A stretch of DNA of 64,000 nucleotides. It comes from Adiantum capillus-veneris. Lineage: Eukaryota; Streptophyta; Polypodiopsida; Polypodiales; Pteridaceae. Below, in pieces: positions 55,391 through 64,000 of the stretch. Position 1 is the first letter of the stretch, and each line of letters starts with the position of its first letter. The DNA lies in contig CM043953.1 of NCBI GenBank assembly GCA_014529385.2, positions 85,339,842 through 85,403,841 of the forward strand. The letters are read 5' to 3'. The notes below the pieces were generated by a model, which had not been told where the DNA came from, searched no databases, and worked only from the letters and a program-made list of their open reading frames with translations. Made by a program: the position numbers and the translations under genes.

Positions 55391-56560
55391 TTGGTGCGTA
55401 GAGCATCTAGGTACAAATTAATTGGTGATGTCTTATACATGAAAGGGATTGATCTCGTGTTGAGTCGTGTACCTTGGCGGGAGGAGCTTTATAGAATGTT
55501 GGAAGAGAATCATGAAGGCACATGTGGTGGACATTTTTCGCTAAAGATCACGTTGCATAAGATCTTGCAAGAGGGGTATGTATGGCCTAGTTTGCACAAG
55601 GATATTCACCATTAGTGTAGGTCTTGCAATAGGTGTCAAGAATTTGGTGAAGACAAAGCTACAAAAAAATATTATGGCGTTTGATGTATTTGAAAAGTGA
55701 GGGATTGATGCAATTGGTGTGTTACCTATCACAAGAAGGGGCAAAAGCTACATTTTGACTACAGTGGACTATCTCTCTGGATGGACAGAGGCTATAGAAG
55801 TAAAACAAATCATTGCAAAGAATGTGGGAAAATCTATGTACGATGAAATATGTTGCATGTTTTGGGTGCCATTAGAGCTACTTTCGGACAAGGGGCCAGG
55901 ATTTAGAGCTAAACTATTATATTTTTTATACACAAAGATGAAGATTAGGCACCAACATACCAGGGCCTTAACTTAAATGAAAGATTCAACGGTGAGTTGG
56001 TAAAAATTCTTTTGAAAGTGACAGAGCACCAAGGAAAGAATTGGGATTTGGAATTTCCTAGTGTATTATGGGCTTATCGTACTTCGGTAAAGACAGGTAC
56101 ACGGTTTACTCCAATTCATTTGGTATATGGAAAGGAAGCACTATTGTCTATGGAAGTAGAGCTACCTGCGGCGGTCAAGATGTTAGAGAAGTTTCTTGGG
56201 CAGTCGATTGATGGATTCAAAGAGAGGCTCTTACATTTGGAAGAGTTTCAACTAGATAGGATGAGCGCATTGTAGCATTATGGGCAGATGCAAGATAAGG
56301 CTTTAGCAAAGATAAATAAAATGGTTAAAAGTAACGGTGTCAAGAAACATGACTTGGTTTTGCGCTACAACAGTAAGCTGGACAAGACATTCCAAAAGAA
56401 GTTTCAAATTAAATGGGAAGTCCCTTTCAAGGTAGTGGAGTGTTTTCTGAATGGTACATATCAGTTGGCTAACCTGGATGGGATTCTACATAAGTCAAGG
56501 ATAAATGGATTGTGTCTTAAATTATATCATGCTAGGTCGATGATGGTGGAGCGAGATGAG
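55391..56560 (+). pseudogene. Tat-like integrase
   Basis: Zinc-binding domain: NHEGTCGGHFSLKITLHKIL, then CRSCNRCQ after a TAG at 55615-55617. Core: TTVDYLSGWTEAIEV (first Asp) and LLSDKGPGFRAK (second Asp). The Glu-containing helix is split by stops near 55975. Distal part: WAYRTSVKTGTRFTPIHLVY and GKEALLSMEVELPAAV. C-terminal part: KKHDLVLRYNSK, KKFQIKWEVPFKVVECFLNG. At least four stops or frameshifts make it non-functional. It has no chromodomain, unlike the nested element, as expected for a Tat-type element. Confidence 0.85.
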
Positions 56561-56681
56561 TTGTCTGCAAAACAAGCGATGTCTGTGAGAGATGAGGAGA
56601 CCTGTGATGCGGCGAGTCTCATATCTCTTTTTGCTACTGCTGGTCATGAATGATCTAGTAGGCTAGGGGATGGGTAAATTA
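56561..56681 (+). other. Tat-like 3' untranslated region and polypurine tract
   Basis: GGCTAGGGGATGGG (56661-56674) just before the 3' LTR is the likely polypurine tract priming plus-strand DNA synthesis. It is followed by TAAATTA and the LTR start TGTTAAGAGG at 56682. Confidence 0.55.
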
Positions 56682-57225
56682 TGTTAAGAGGTTTTTGGAA
56701 GAAGTGATTGTGCATATTTACATACACATGCATGGTACATCGAATAAAGGATTGCCCATTTTCCAGAGCCAAGTGGTTACGTGGGGCCCACCTGTGTACA
56801 GGTAGGACAACGTATACATAGTACATCGATTTTCATTATCACCAGTATCAGTGTGTTTTTCCTATAATAATGAGGAGTTCATATATAGCACGTAAAAAAG
56901 CTTCTTGAGGAAGCTATCAGCGGGCCGATGCCATGAGGTAAGCAGGTGCGTCAAGTGACATCTAGTGGCGTCAGGAGGTCGAATGGGTCAAGACTTGCAC
57001 GTGGATAAGTACGGACACAACATGGATGTTTTTTGTGAAGAAATATGCAAAAATTTCATCATGAGGACTACATTTGGGGGCCACTTCACATGATTGTGGG
57101 ATGCATTATTGGAAAAAGTTGAGTGCCAAGTGTGCGAATGGATGTAGAACGGTGACAAAAATGCACTCTATGGCCATTTTTTGGCTTGTTCCGGGTCTGT
57201 TTGAGGTCAATCAAAAGGCCAAAGG
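56682..57225 (+). repeat. Tat-like 3' LTR, left part
   Basis: It matches 37902-38443 of the 5' LTR, e.g. CATGCATGGT, GGTTACGTGGGGCCCACCTG and CAGCGGGCCGATGCCATGAG. It stops at AAAGG (57221-57225), the target duplication of the copia insertion. It continues at 62451. Confidence 0.88.
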
Positions 57226-57547
57226 TGTTGAGATGTCGAGCTCTACACCTTGAGCTGGCATCCACTACAGGTCTTGGCCGCTTACGGCATCTACTCACTG
57301 GCGCGTTAGGTGACCGACACGGAGGATCTCTGCCAGTGATTCTACAGCTGGACTACACTTATAGTGCCAGCCTAGTACGCTTCTAGCGAGTTCACACTTA
57401 GTGACCGCATGTACATATGTGCTATTTTTCAGCTTTAGCACTTAGTCATTTTGTACTCTCTTTTCTGTAAAGAAGAAGAAGAAGCTTTCCATCTCTGTGT
57501 GCTTTGTGCTTGCCTTGTGTAGCTCTCTTGCATCCTCATTCTTTACA
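57226..57547 (+). repeat. copia 5' LTR
   Basis: It begins TGTTGAGATGTCGAGC and ends CATCCTCATTCTTTACA. It contains a purine-rich GTAAAGAAGAAGAAGAAGC near the R region. It differs from the 3' LTR at about 57241 (C/T), 57270 (A/G) and 57292 (C/T). Confidence 0.95.
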
Positions 57548-57559
57548 TGGTATCAGAGC
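57548..57559 (+). promoter_or_regulatory. copia primer-binding site (initiator tRNA-Met)
   Basis: TGGTATCAGAGC directly follows the LTR and is the complement of the 3' end of plant initiator tRNA-Met, the usual copia primer. Confidence 0.95.
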
Positions 57560-57815
57560 CTGGTGTAGGCAAGAGAGGCTAAGAGAGCAAGAGCATCACC
57601 ATCCCTTCGTTCGAAATCCACGACCAGATGCACAAGTTTCTGAACAGGTCTCCAAAGTGCAGTCTACAGAGATTTACTGTACAAGTACAGTGGTTGTGAA
57701 ACGTTTGATTGTGGACACTCGTTGAGTGTAGAAAGCGTTACAGGAACCACGATAGCAGGTTCAACAGATTTGCAGGTTTTTGCAGATTGCAGCTATTTTG
57801 TCTTAGTGCTTCAAG

Positions 57816-60800
57816 ATGTCTGACGGTTTCAGTCAGATTGTTACTGAGAAGCTTGAGAAAAATAACTACCCTACATGGAAGTTCAGAATAACAAATTTCC
57901 TAAAAGGAAAAGGTTATTGGGACTATGTAGAAGGAGACAATGAAAAGGAACCAGAGATTCCCGAGGCAAATGCTACAGCAGAACAAAGGAAAGCTTTGAG
58001 GGACTGGCAACAAGGCCAGAGCAAAGTGATGTATTGGCTGTCTATGAGCATCACAGATGGCATGATGGGCTATCTACAGGATGCTGAAACCCCCGCCATT
58101 GCATGGAGAAACTTAGGCAGAGTGTTCGAGGTGAACACCAAGGCCAGGAAGCTTCAACTAAAGTCGGAGCTAAATCAGGTTAAGAGGAACAACCTCTCAA
58201 TCAATGATTATGCCTTGAAGATCAAGAGTATCATTGAAGCTCTTGGATCTATTAAAGTGTCAGTGGAAGACGATGACATTGTCCGTGCATGCTTGGATGG
58301 TCTAGGACATGAGTATGTACATTTTAGGTCTTCCATGAATACAAGAGACGACATCCTCGTGTTCCAAGATTTGATTTCTATGCTTATTCTTGAGGAGAAG
58401 AACCTTGACACATCTTCTTCTCATGGCAGAAATAATTCTGAACAGGCCTTCTATTCTAACTCCAACAGAGGTAGAGGTAGAGGTCGTGGTCGAGGCCCAA
58501 GGGGTTGCAGGGGCCAATTTCTGGAAGGTCAATCAAATCAAAACAATACAGGTGGCAGGGGAAACCAGTCTCAAGGCAGGGGGAGTCAAAGAGGTCGTGG
58601 TGCAGGATCAAGCAGGCAGCAACATACTCCAGATAGTAGAGAATGTTGGACTTGTGGTGAAAGAGGTCACATGTCACGTGACTGTCCAAAGGGAAAAGCA
58701 AGTAGAAAGAGAGAACAGGGCAACTATGCATCTACTAGCAGAGATGCAGATGACAGCAAAAACGAGCGCATGTTTGTTATGCAGCATGTAATGAATACAA
58801 TGACTGCAGAGAATTCCACCCAAGATGATGTTTGGTATGTGGATTCAGGTGCCTCTAATCACATGACGTCTCGTGGAGAGTGGTTTAGAGATATGGGCAA
58901 ACCAGATGTGTCAAGCTATGTGCAGACAGGAGATGATACAGCTCACCCCATTGCTCATGTAGGGGACATACCTCTAAATACGAAGAGTGGGAAATCAAAG
59001 TACTTAGCAGATGTACTTCATGTCCCAAACATTACAAAGAATCTTGTTTCTGTTGGACAAATGGTTGAGCAGGGTTTGCAGGTTCGCTTCAATCCAAATG
59101 GCTGTTATGTAGAAGATTTCCAGAATGGCTGTAAGCTGATCACAAAGGGCAAATGTGTGGGCAGAATGTTTACGCTGAATGTAGACATGCCGGAGGTAAA
59201 AGCTCCATTATTTGCACAGGGCACCGGTGTTGTGGCTGATGTTGACATTTGGCACAAACGCATTGGCCATGTCAATGAGCAGAGATTGCGCAGCATGCAA
59301 TCAAAACAGGTTGTAAAAGGTTTGCCCAAATTCAAGGTGGATGGTATGCATAAAGTGTGTGCAGCATGCCAGTTTGGAAAACAGTCAAAGGGCTCATTTC
59401 CACATGAGCGCAATGTATGTAAAAAGCCACTTGAGGTGGTGCACACAGATGTTTGGGGTCCAACTGATACTGCAAGTATACATGGTTGCAGGTATTATGT
59501 CTCTTTCATTGATGACCATACAAGGAAAGTATGGGTCTACTTCATGCGTAACAAAAGTGAAGTGTTTGGTCACTTTCAAGACTTCAAAGTCATGATTGAG
59601 AAGGAGACAGATATGCAAATCAAGACATTGAGGTCAGATGGAGGGGGAGAGTACTTCTCCAATGATTTTTCAGATTTTCTACGAATGCATGGTATACACA
59701 GGCAGTTTACATGCAGATATACTCCACAGCAGAATGGGGTCGCAGAAAGGAAAAACAGGCACATTGCAGAGGTTTCACGTGCATTGATGAATGAGAAGAA
59801 CATGCCTCATCATTTCTGGGCTGAAGCTGTAAATACAGATGTGTACATTATGAACAGGACACCTACAGCTGCGGTGCATGATGTAACACCTGAGGAAAAG
59901 TCAAAGCCTGACTTGGCACACTTGAAAGTGTTTGGTTGCATAGCTTACGTGCATGTACCAGATGAGTTGCGTAGGAAATTGGATCCTAAAGCAGAGAAAT
60001 GTATTCTTGTGGGATATTCCCTTGAACAAAAGGGGTACAGGTGCTACAATCCTACTACACGAGAATTACGAGTGAGCAGAGATGTAGTCTTTGATGAGAT
60101 GAGCAGCTGGTATAGTAATGCACATGGCACTATTGGGGCTGATGTAAAAGGTGATGTGGTTGTACAAAATGTGAGGCCACAGTCACAGGTTTTGAGTGGA
60201 CCACAAGAGTCCTCTTCTCGTGGCTCTGTTGAGAAACCATGGAATGGTAGACTACGTACGCAGGTTACTCTACCAACAGGTACAGGGAATGTATCACGAA
60301 AAGAAAAGGAAAAGGTTGATGAACCTCCCTTTATGGTTGATGCATCATCAGGTTTTTCACATGTAGACATGGATTCAGATGGTTCTGAACAAAGTCTTGA
60401 TGAGGAATTTGGAATTCCGGCTGTCAGGACACCTGGTGTAAGGAAAGTACAAGAAGATGCTAGAGGGCAAAGGAGTGACCAAGGACCGCGTAGATCTAAT
60501 AGAGTCAGAAATCCAGTTCAGAAATTGACTTATGATGGGTATCTAGCGCATCACCAAGCCTACATGGCTAAGGTGATACAGGATGTGGAGCCCACATGTT
60601 TTGAGGATGCAGTTGGAAATGTGCATTGGGATGATGCAATGAATGAAGAGATGGATGCATTGGAAGCAAATGACACATGGGAGTTGGTGCCATTGCCAAG
60701 TGGCAAGAAAGCTATTGGCTGTAAATGAGTGTATAAAACCAAGCATAAGGCTGATGGTAACATTGAGCGTCACAAGGCAAGGCTGGTCGCAAAGGGTTAT

Positions 60801-62156
60801 GCACAGACGTATGGCATAGACCATGAGGAGACCTTTGCTCCAGTGGCAAAGATGACGACTGTGAGAGCTGTCATAGCAGTGGCTGCATCTAGAGGATGGA
60901 TTATGCATCAAATGGATGTAAAGAATGCCTTCTTGAATGGTGAGTTGCAAGAGGAAGTGTATATGGATCAGCCACCTGGTTATGTCGATCCAGGTTACCC
61001 AGATTATGTATGCAGACTTCTCAAAGCTTTGTATGGTTTGAAGCAGGGCTCTAGAGCATGGTATGACAGGATTGCCAAGTATCTTGTCAGTATTGGTTTT
61101 AGGAGAGCTCATACTGATCATTCACTCTATGTACGTGAGAGTGATGTGGGGATTGTGGTCATTACCATATATGTAGATGACCTTATTATTGCTGGTGACA
61201 ATGCTATGGAGATTGACCATGGGAAGGGTCTTCTCAAACAGGAGTTTGAAATGAAAGATTTAGGCGAGTTGCGCTACTTTCTTGGCATTGAGGTGATCAG
61301 GATTCCAGAGGGTGTATGGCTATCACAGAGACAGTATGCTTTGGACATGTTGTCAAAGTATGGTATGGCTAATTGTAAGCCAATTTCTATTCCCTTGGAT
61401 GTGAATGCAAAGCTGAGTGCAGAGAAGGGTGATGTTGTTGAGGATGTCAACATGTACAGGAAGATTGTGGGTAGTCTAATCTACTTGACTATCACGAGGC
61501 CAGACTTGAGCTACACAGTAGGCTTGGAGAGTCAGTTCATGGAGCTTTCGAGGAAGCCACATTTGGATGGAGTACGACGCACACTTAGGTATGTGCAAGG
61601 GACTCTTGACTACGCATTGTTCTATGCAGCAGATGTGCCATTAGCATTGTATGGGTATACAGATGCAGATTGGGCAGGTAGCATTGTTGATAGGAGATCT
61701 ACGAGTGGCTTCATGTTCTCTTTTAGGAGTGCTGCTGTTACTTGGAGCAGCAAAAAGCAGCCTACGGTTTCTTTATCGAGCACAGAGGCCGAGTACAGAG
61801 GTGCAGCAGTTGCGGCGTGCGAGGTAGCTTGGCTACGCACATTACTTGAGGACTTGGGAGTGCAGGTGGACCAGCAGATTTTCATCCATTGTGACAACCT
61901 CAGCAGCATGCAGTTGGCTAGGAACCCAGTGTTCCATGCCAGGACCAAACACATAGAGGTCCATTACCACTACGTTCGAGAGCGAGTGTTGGCGGGCGAC
62001 ATCGACTTGGTCTACGTCATCACAGAGGAGCAGATAGCGGATATCTTTACCAAGGCCCTCGGAGCTGAGAAGCTTCGATGTTTCCGGACTATGCTTGGAC
62101 TCTGCGACATGCAGAGCTTGAGGGCGAGTGTTGAGATGTCGAGTTCTACACCTTGA
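57816..62156 (+). pseudogene. copia gag-pol polyprotein with one nonsense codon
   Basis: Start MSDGFSQIVTEKLEKNNYP. Gag occupies residues 1-205 (NYPTWKFRITNFLKGKGYW), followed by an Arg/Gly-rich stretch. The zinc knuckle CWTCGERGHMSRDC is near residue 285. The protease loop VWYVDSGASNHMT is near 345. The pre-integrase H-C domain has IWHKRIGHVNEQRL and CAACQFGK. Integrase has HTDVWGP, SFIDDHTRKVWVYF and YTPQQNGVAERKN. TGA at 60726-60728 stands where AIGCKW is expected, so Trp became stop. RT continues with HKARLVAKGYAQTYGIDHEE, VKNAFLNGEL and IYVDDLIIAGD. RNase H has YTDADWAGS, SLSSTEAEYRGA and HCDNLSSMQL. The frame is otherwise open for about 1,440 codons. The last codons overlap the 3' LTR by 28 bp. 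Confidence 0.95.
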
Positions 62157-62450
62157 GCTGGCATCCACTACGGGTCTTGGCCGCTTACGGCATTTACTCA
62201 CTGGCGCGTTAGGTGACCGACACGGAGGATCTCTGCCAGTGATTCTACAGCTGGACTACACTTATAGTGCCAGCCTAGTACGCTTCTAGCGAGTTCACAC
62301 TTAGTGACCGCATGTACATATGTGCTATTTTTCAGCTTTAGCACTTAGTCATTTTGTACTCTCTTTTCTGTAAAGAAGAAGAAGAAGCTTTCCATCTCTG
62401 TGTGCTTTGTGCTTGCCTTGTGTAGCTCTCTTGCATCCTCATTCTTTACA
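62129..62450 (+). repeat. copia 3' LTR
   Basis: It has the same 322-bp length as the 5' LTR and starts TGTTGAGATGTCGAGT. It is followed by target duplication AAAGG. It was copied, together with the end of the RNase H coding region, into the tandem duplicate at 63535-63856. Confidence 0.95.
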
Positions 62451-63058
62451 AAAGGTGCCCAAGGGATAAAGTAAAGTGTGGAAATTGAAAAACCTGAGGG
62501 AAAAAACCAGCAAAGTGTGGAGAGAAGAGGATGAACAACCACAACTGAGTTTTGCTGTTTTTGGAGCCTGTTTTGGCCATAAACTGTTCATCCGAGGTCG
62601 GATTTGAGCACTTTGTTATTGTAGACTTGGGTTTTGGCCATTCCAGATGCAATTGTACTATCCATTTTTCCAAATTCCACACTATTTTTTACTTTTTTGG
62701 TTGTGTAAGTTTCTCCTGTGAGCGAAGCCTCTACTCTAATTTGTAATTGTATCTGGCATATTTCATCCATGTTGTGTGCGCTATTTGCCCCATTGGTGTT
62801 GGCCCAAGCTCAATTGTATCTAAACATAAAAAATATTCCTCTTTGGAGCTGAGTTTTTGTGTTTGTGTATGTGTGTGTGTGTCTCTGTTGAGTGGGCAAA
62901 TGGATAGTCTCTCTCCTCTCACTCCATCAGTGTGTTCCATGTCTCGGCCAGGTGGGTTGTGTAAGCCGAGTGGTGCCCCATAGTGTGTGTGTCTATCATC
63001 CCAAGAGTGTGTGTTGGGTGATTATACAGGCGTTGTGTGTGTTTTCATCCCGCTCACA
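62451..63058 (+). repeat. Tat-like 3' LTR, right part
   Basis: It resumes with AAAGGTGCCCAAGGGATAAA, matching 38437 onward of the 5' LTR, and runs to CCCGCTCACA at 63058. Divergence from the 5' LTR is plain: several substitutions per 50 bp in places and a shorter GT tract. That supports an older age than copia. Confidence 0.85.
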
Positions 63059-63086
63059 ACGCTAGAACCTGCGCAAGGTTGTGTTT

Positions 63087-63562
63087 GCATTGTTGATAGG
63101 AGATCTACGAGTGGCTTCATGTTCTCTTTTAGGAGTGCTGCTGTTACTTGGAGCAGCAAAAAGCAGCCTACGGTTTCTTTATCGAGCACAGAGGCCGAGT
63201 ACAGAGGTGCAGCAGTTGCGGCGTGCGAGGTAGCTTGGCTACGCACATTACTTGAGGACTTGGGAGTGCAGGTGGACCAGCAGATTTTCATCCATTGTGA
63301 CAACCTCAGCAGCATGCAGTTGGCTAGGAACCCAGTGTTCCATGCCAGGACCAAACACATAGAGGTCCATTACCACTACGTTCGAGAGCGAGTGTTGGCG
63401 GGCAACATCGACTTGGTCTACGTCATCACAGAGGAGCAGATAGCGGATATCTTTACCAAGGCCCTCGGAGCTGAGAAGCTTCGATGTTTCCGGACTATGC
63501 TTGGACTCTGCGACATGCAGAGCTTGAGGGCGAGTGTTGAGATGTCGAGTTCTACACCTTGA
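63087..63562 (+). pseudogene. Duplicated copia RNase H fragment
   Basis: This is a copy of 61681-62156: SIVDRRSTSGFMF-type sequence through SLSSTEAEYRGA, HCDNLSSMQLARNP and TKALGAEKLRCFRTMLGL. It has no RT upstream, so it is only a fragment. One G-to-A change makes Asp to Asn in the VLAGDID segment. Chance fusion to upstream LTR codons opens a 191-codon frame (62987-63562), which is not a gene. Confidence 0.92.
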
Positions 63563-63856
63563 GCTGGCATCCACTACGGGTCTTGGCCGCTTACGGCATT
63601 TACTCACTGGCGCGTTAGGTGACCGACACGGAGGATCTCTGCCAGTGATTCTACAGCTGGACTACACTTATAGTGCCAGCCTAGTACGCTTCTAGCGAGT
63701 TCACACTTAGTGACCGCATGTACATATGTGCTATTTTTCAGCTTTAGCACTTAGTCATTTTGTACTCTCTTTTCTGTAAAGAAGAAGAAGAAGCTTTCCA
63801 TCTCTGTGTGCTTTGTGCTTGCCTTGTGTAGCTCTCTTGCATCCTCATTCTTTACA
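63535..63856 (+). repeat. Duplicated copia 3' LTR
   Basis: It appears identical to the LTR at 62129-62450, including the three positions that separate it from the 5' LTR. It arose by the tandem duplication, not by a separate insertion. Confidence 0.93.
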
Positions 63857-64000
63857 AAAGGTGCCCAAGGGATAAAGTAAAGTGTGGAAATTGAAAAACC
63901 TGAGGGAAAAAACCAGCAAAGTGTGGAGAGAAGAGGATGAACAACCACAACTGAGTTTTGCTGTTTTTGGAGCCTGTTTTGGCCATAAACTGTTCATCCG

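Larger units (their letters stand above)
57226..62450 (+). mobile_element. Ty1/copia retrotransposon, nearly intact
   Basis: It has two 322-bp LTRs (57226-57547, 62129-62450), target duplications AAAGG (57221-57225, 62451-62455), an initiator tRNA-Met primer site directly after the 5' LTR, and one long gag-pol frame. I see three substitutions between the LTRs (about 0.9 percent), so the insertion is recent. The only coding defect seen is one TGA in place of Trp near the start of RT. It lies in the 3' LTR of the Tat-like element, so it is younger than that insertion. Confidence 0.96.
37902..63058 (+). mobile_element. Tat-like Ty3/gypsy retrotransposon, split by nested insertions
   Basis: 5' LTR 37902-39070; gag 40056-41230; pre-protease to 41584; protease through integrase 52816-56560; 3' LTR starting 56682 and resuming at 62451-63058. 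Two later elements interrupt it: a chromovirus composite (41585-52810) and a copia element (57226-62450). A second RNase H-like domain between the first RNase H and the integrase (54894-55300) is the known signature of Tat-lineage elements. The LTRs are visibly diverged in many positions, and gag and pol carry stops and frameshifts, so it is the oldest layer here. A 5-bp target duplication was not found at the outer LTR ends (TGCGT against ACGCT). Confidence 0.88.
61681..64000 (+). repeat. Recent tandem duplication, 1406-bp period, running off the window
   Basis: The sequence from GCATTGTTGATAGG at 61681 recurs from 63087, an offset of 1406. It covers the copia RNase H end, the copia 3' LTR and the following Tat-like LTR sequence up to the window end. 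In the 914 bp of visible overlap I saw one difference (G at 61998, A at 63404). The junction lies after AAGGTTGTGTTT at about 63086. The second copy probably extends to about 64492 outside the window. Confidence 0.93.

Noticed and set aside
58390-58791. 133-codon frame overlapping copia gag
   Set aside because: Shadow frame of the Arg/Gly-rich gag segment; the main frame carries the zinc knuckle.
62987-63562. 191-codon ORF at the window end as a novel gene
   Set aside because: It is LTR sequence fused by the tandem duplication to a copied piece of the copia RNase H.

Overview
This window is transposon-dense DNA from a land plant nuclear genome. The evidence is spliced CACTA (En/Spm) genes, Ty3/gypsy and Ty1/copia retrotransposons with plant-type domains, initiator-tRNA-Met primer sites, very long CT/GA and CA/GT microsatellites, and a captured fragment of a plant-specific isoprenylated metal-binding protein gene. 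No intact ordinary host gene was found. The nesting depth and lack of genes suggest a large repeat-rich genome. A fern or another non-seed lineage is possible but cannot be established from the sequence.

Layout. (1) 1-3.4 kb: a decayed minus-strand Ty3/gypsy element (gag, protease, reverse transcriptase, start of RNase H). (2) 4.0-20.3 kb: two related CACTA transposons in opposite orientation, A (4027-10469, +) and B (12506-20270, -), separated by about 2 kb. Each has 12-bp CACTACAAGAGG ends, arrays of a GCGTCGCTAT-type subterminal repeat, a multi-exon TnpD-type transposase gene, a second gene of the TnpA/Ptta type, and a captured fragment of a heavy-metal-associated isoprenylated protein (HIPP) gene. 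A is broken by stops and a 1.7-kb deletion. B keeps the gene layout but has two 1-base deletions in its transposase. (3) 20.3-37.9 kb: microsatellites, foldback repeats, two fragments of an unnamed transposon-like protein family, a divergent histone H3-fold coding stretch, a GTACCAAA-rich repeat field, and a gypsy integrase tail with a probable LTR. (4) 37.9-63.06 kb: one old Tat-like Ty3/gypsy element (+) with visible LTRs. It was invaded first by a chromodomain Ty3/gypsy composite with three LTRs (41585-52810, -, target duplication ATATG), which itself holds a 1310-bp TTAA-flanked element. Later a nearly intact copia element (57226-62450, +, target duplication AAAGG) inserted into its 3' LTR. 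(5) 61681 to the window end: a very recent tandem duplication with a 1406-bp period, copying the copia 3' end and the following Tat LTR.

The genes form nested selfish elements rather than a pathway, so relative ages can be read directly. The Tat element is oldest, the chromovirus composite next, copia recent (3 differences seen between its 322-bp LTRs), and the terminal tandem duplication the latest. The most unusual items are the oppositely oriented CACTA pair carrying a host-gene fragment in both arms, the TTAA/CACTAGG element with a paralogous empty site in the same window, the histone H3-like open stretch, and the three-LTR composite with a foreign U3 in its middle LTR.
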